Positions 61,715 to 64,000 of a DNA stretch of 64,000 nucleotides are shown piece by piece. Position 1 is the first letter of the stretch. Each line of letters begins with the position of its first letter. Origin of the DNA: Roseibium sp. (GTDB taxonomy: Bacteria > Pseudomonadota > Alphaproteobacteria > Rhizobiales > Stappiaceae); the NCBI GenBank assembly GCA_017643925.1, contig JAEPML010000002.1:372001-436000 (forward strand), in the 5' to 3' direction. A program made the position numbers and the translations under genes. Under the pieces are notes generated by a model. It had not been told where the DNA came from, made no database searches, and worked only from the letters and a program-made list of their open reading frames with translations.

Positions 61715-63520
61715 TCAGACCTTTTTCATGACATAGGACCCCGGCGCGTCGCCAAGGATTTTCACCCGGTTGGCGCCCGGCTTGCGTGCCTTGACCTCGG
61801 CACCGTCGTTTGAACGGATCCATTCATCCCAGTAGGGCCACCAGGATCCGGGGTGTTCATCCGCTTTTTTCAGCCAGTTCTCGACATTGCCTCTCGGCTC
61901 GCCACCGGTCCAGTATTGATACTTGTTCTTGGCGGGCGGGTTGACGACGCCGGCAATGTGACCGGAACCTGCAAGAACAAACTCGACCGGTCCACCAAAA
62001 CAGCCGGACCCGAGGAAGACAGATTTTGGGGGCGCGATATGGTCTTCCCGTGTTGCCAGATTGAAGATCGGGATCTTGACCTCGGAGAGGTCGAGCACTT
62101 CGCCGGCAATCTCCATCTCGCCACGCGACAGCTTGTTGTCCAGATAGCAGTTGCGCAGGTAGAAGGAATGATTGGCCGCGGGCATACGGGTGGAATCTGA
62201 ATTCCAGTAGAGAAGGTCGAACGGGAAGGGCTCCTTGCCCTTCAGGTAGTTGTTCACGACATAAGACCAGATCAGGTCGTTCGATCGGAGCATGTTGAAG
62301 GCCGAGGACATTTTCGAGCCGTCCAGATAGCCTTGCTCTGCCATTCTCTTTTCGAGATTTGAGATCTGTTCCTCGTCGACGAAGACCTTCAGATCGCCGG
62401 CGAACGTGAAGTCGACCTGCGTCGTGAAAAATGTCGAGGTCTTGATCCGGTCATCACCGACCCGCGCCATGTAGGCGAGCGTGACCGCCAGCAGGGTGCC
62501 GCCAACACAATATCCGATCGCGTTGACCTCTTCCTGCCGCGTTGCCCGTTTGATTATATCGAGCGTGTTGAGGATACCCTCTTTCATGTAGTGCTCGAAG
62601 CTTTTGAGAGCCTGGCGTTCGTCCGGATTGACCCAGGAGATGACAAAGACCGTATGCCCCTGGTCGACCGCCCACTTGATGAAGGATTTTTCCGGATTGA
62701 GGTCGAGAATGTAGAATTTGTTGATCCACGGCGGCACGATCAACAAGGGTCGCTTGAGAACTTTATCCGTGGTCGGTGTGTATTGGAGGACCTGGCAGAC
62801 GTCATTCTCGGCAATGACCTTGCCCGGCGTGTTTCCAAGGTTGTCGCCAAGCTTGAACTTGGACGGATCTGTCTGGCGAATCTTGAGTTCGCCTTTGCCG
62901 CTTTTCAGATCTTCCGCGAGGTTCTGCATGCCCTTGACCAGGTTTTCACCGTTGCTCTCCATTGTCAGGCGCAACAGCTCGGGATTGGTCAGAACGAAAT
63001 TGGAAGGGGATACCGCGTTGGCGATCTGAGTGACGTAGAACTCGGCCTTGTGCTTGGTGTGTTCATCCAACCCCTGGGCCTCGTGAACCATGTCCTCGGC
63101 CCAGTTGCTGGTGATCAGGTAAAGCTGCTTGATGAAGTCGAAAAACTGGTTTTCTTCCCAGTCCGGATCGGCAAACCGTTTGTCTCTCGGTGGCGTTTCA
63201 ACGGCAGGATCGGCGGTTTCGCCCATCATGCGCTTCAACGAGGAGCCCCACAGCTCGATATAACCGTTCCAGAGCCTCGATTGCGCCTCGACTGCTCTCT
63301 GGGGATCGGAGGTCCAGTACTCGCCGACTTGCGCCAGTGTTTTCACGACACCGGTCAGTTCATCGGTCGAATTGGCGGCTATTTTCCCGGTTTCCCGCGG
63401 CTCGATGTAAGCCGCAAGCGCCTTGCCGGCCTGTTCCAAAGTTTTTGCAAGGTTCTGCGCAAAGGCTTCCGGATTGTTGATTATGTATTGCAACATGGGA
63501 TGTTGGCGATCATCAGCCAT
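61715..63520 (-). CDS. phaC: Class I poly(3-hydroxyalkanoate) synthase
   Basis: From the ATG at 63520 the product is 601 residues, the size of class I PhaC. The N-terminal domain and the alpha/beta-hydrolase core are clear: lipase-like box [13 protein letters not shown] with the catalytic Cys, [40 protein letters not shown] with the catalytic Asp, and [12 protein letters not shown] with the catalytic His. It polymerises 3-hydroxybutyryl-CoA into storage granules. The longer frame from 63583 is not needed. It faces the GGDEF-EAL gene; no phaA, phaB or phasin gene is in the window. Confidence 0.95.
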   Translation of the reverse strand: MADDRQHPMLQYIINNPEAFAQNLAKTLEQAGKALAAYIEPRETGKIAANSTDELTGVVKTLAQVGEYWTSDPQRAVEAQSRLWNGYIELWGSSLKRMMGETADPAVETPPRDKRFADPDWEENQFFDFIKQLYLITSNWAEDMVHEAQGLDEHTKHKAEFYVTQIANAVSPSNFVLTNPELLRLTMESNGENLVKGMQNLAEDLKSGKGELKIRQTDPSKFKLGDNLGNTPGKVIAENDVCQVLQYTPTTDKVLKRPLLIVPPWINKFYILDLNPEKSFIKWAVDQGHTVFVISWVNPDERQALKSFEHYMKEGILNTLDIIKRATRQEEVNAIGYCVGGTLLAVTLAYMARVGDDRIKTSTFFTTQVDFTFAGDLKVFVDEEQISNLEKRMAEQGYLDGSKMSSAFNMLRSNDLIWSYVVNNYLKGKEPFPFDLLYWNSDSTRMPAANHSFYLRNCYLDNKLSRGEMEIAGEVLDLSEVKIPIFNLATREDHIAPPKSVFLGSGCFGGPVEFVLAGSGHIAGVVNPPAKNKYQYWTGGEPRGNVENWLKKADEHPGSWWPYWDEWIRSNDGAEVKARKPGANRVKILGDAPGSYVMKKV

Positions 63521-63761
63521 GGGTGGAGCGTCCCTCCGGTTTTTTTGCCACATCCGCCCATGCTTGGGCCGGGGTATTCTCAATCATAAAAATCGAAATC
63601 TTGTTCTCGTTGCGCCAGGAATTCGAGATTCATTACGTTATGGCACATTGGTCTGTCGGCGTCGATTGGAAACAAGTCTCGAGTGAGGTACCGCAAATAG
63701 AAAACTTGTGTGACAATGGCGTGAGAAGTTCGAATCGTATCCGGGGTGTTCTGTCGACATC

Positions 63762-64000
63762 ATGTACAAGGCTTTCGCATCAGCATGCAGCATTCTTGTT
63801 CTTTTGTTGCCAACGGGCTGTGCAGTTGGCCCGGGAACGCCACTTGTCGATGCGCTCAAGGGGCCGCCTGCGCATCAAAAGGGCAATGTTCCTGCGCCTG
63901 AAGGGTACGGACAGCCTCTCTATGCCGGGCAGTCGTCCGGCTTGATCAATCCGCAGGACAGGGAAGCGACGGAAGCGTATCTGGACTCGCTTGCCAACGA
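63762..64000 (+). CDS. Probable lipoprotein, 5' part (gene runs off the window end)
   Basis: An ATG at 63762 opens a frame that runs to the window edge without a stop. It starts with a lipoprotein signal peptide (YKAFASACSILVLLLPTGC, acylated Cys19). A Pro/Gly-rich mature segment follows, then INPQDREATEAYLDSLAN. Only about 79 codons are visible and no family is recognised. It is divergent from the PHA synthase gene. Confidence 0.6.
   Translation, partial: MYKAFASACSILVLLLPTGCAVGPGTPLVDALKGPPAHQKGNVPAPEGYGQPLYAGQSSGLINPQDREATEAYLDSLAN

Noticed and set aside
63725-63745. Sequence GTTCGAATC resembling a tRNA T-loop
   Set aside because: No matching acceptor, D or anticodon stems can be drawn around it; it lies just upstream of the lipoprotein gene.
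1-64000. CRISPR array, prophage or toxin-antitoxin pair
   Set aside because: No regularly spaced repeats, phage structural genes or typical toxin-antitoxin gene pair were found.

Overview
The window reads as chromosome from a GC-rich alphaproteobacterium, most probably a marine member of the Hyphomicrobiales close to Roseibium/Labrenzia (Stappiaceae). That placement is inferred from several features together: a rhizobial-type RkpA polyketide synthase beside capsule genes, non-pyrrolysine MttB-type methyltransferase genes, a class I PHA synthase and alphaproteobacterial gene styles. No rRNA, tRNA, CRISPR array, insertion sequence or prophage was seen. About 50 protein genes cover nearly all of the window, and intact genes in small operons dominate.

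Layout. 1-5.3 kb: the 5' end of moaA (cut by the window edge), then two divergent small operons. One is a Tat-exported nitroreductase-like protein with a MarR regulator; the other is cupin-ArsR-SRPBCC. Each promoter carries its own pair of tandem dyad operators. Photolyase and a DUF971 protein follow. 5.3-13.3 kb: L,D-transpeptidase, class I fumarase, a YceI/cytochrome b561/YceI operon, a glycerophosphodiester phosphodiesterase, succinate-semialdehyde dehydrogenase and an XRE regulator. 13.4-20.9 kb: tamA-tamB outer-membrane assembly genes and folD.

21-38 kb is the most distinctive block, a capsule (K-antigen) locus. It holds an AGE-type sugar epimerase, a Wza/KpsD-like export lipoprotein, two tandem KpsS-like Kdo-transferase paralogues, a short KpsC/RkpJ-like protein and an SDR (RkpH-like). 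Convergent to these are an alpha-oxoamine synthase (RkpG-like) and a 2537-residue single-module highly reducing polyketide synthase (RkpA-like: KS-AT-DH-degenerate MT-ER-KR-ACP, no thioesterase). Together they suggest synthesis of a long-chain acyl-ACP, its decarboxylative condensation with an amino acid, and reduction to a sphingoid-like lipid. That lipid would anchor or prime the capsule, or assist its export.

38-44 kb: a methylated-amine/one-carbon locus with an MttB-family methyltransferase divergent from a dimethylglycine/sarcosine-dehydrogenase-like flavoprotein and a betaine/homocysteine S-methyltransferase. 44-64 kb: mixed housekeeping and accessory genes. These include a monooxygenase-like small protein, a ferric-reductase-like flavocytochrome, a PaaI thioesterase, a membrane diguanylate cyclase with a His/Glu-rich periplasmic patch, rplM-rpsI, a MATE exporter, two orphan tandem paralogues and a MerR-controlled MFS exporter. 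They are followed by a DUF3302/HlyD pair, guanine deaminase, a 53-residue membrane protein, agmatinase, a PAS-GAF-GGDEF-EAL protein, PHA synthase and the start of a lipoprotein gene cut by the window edge.
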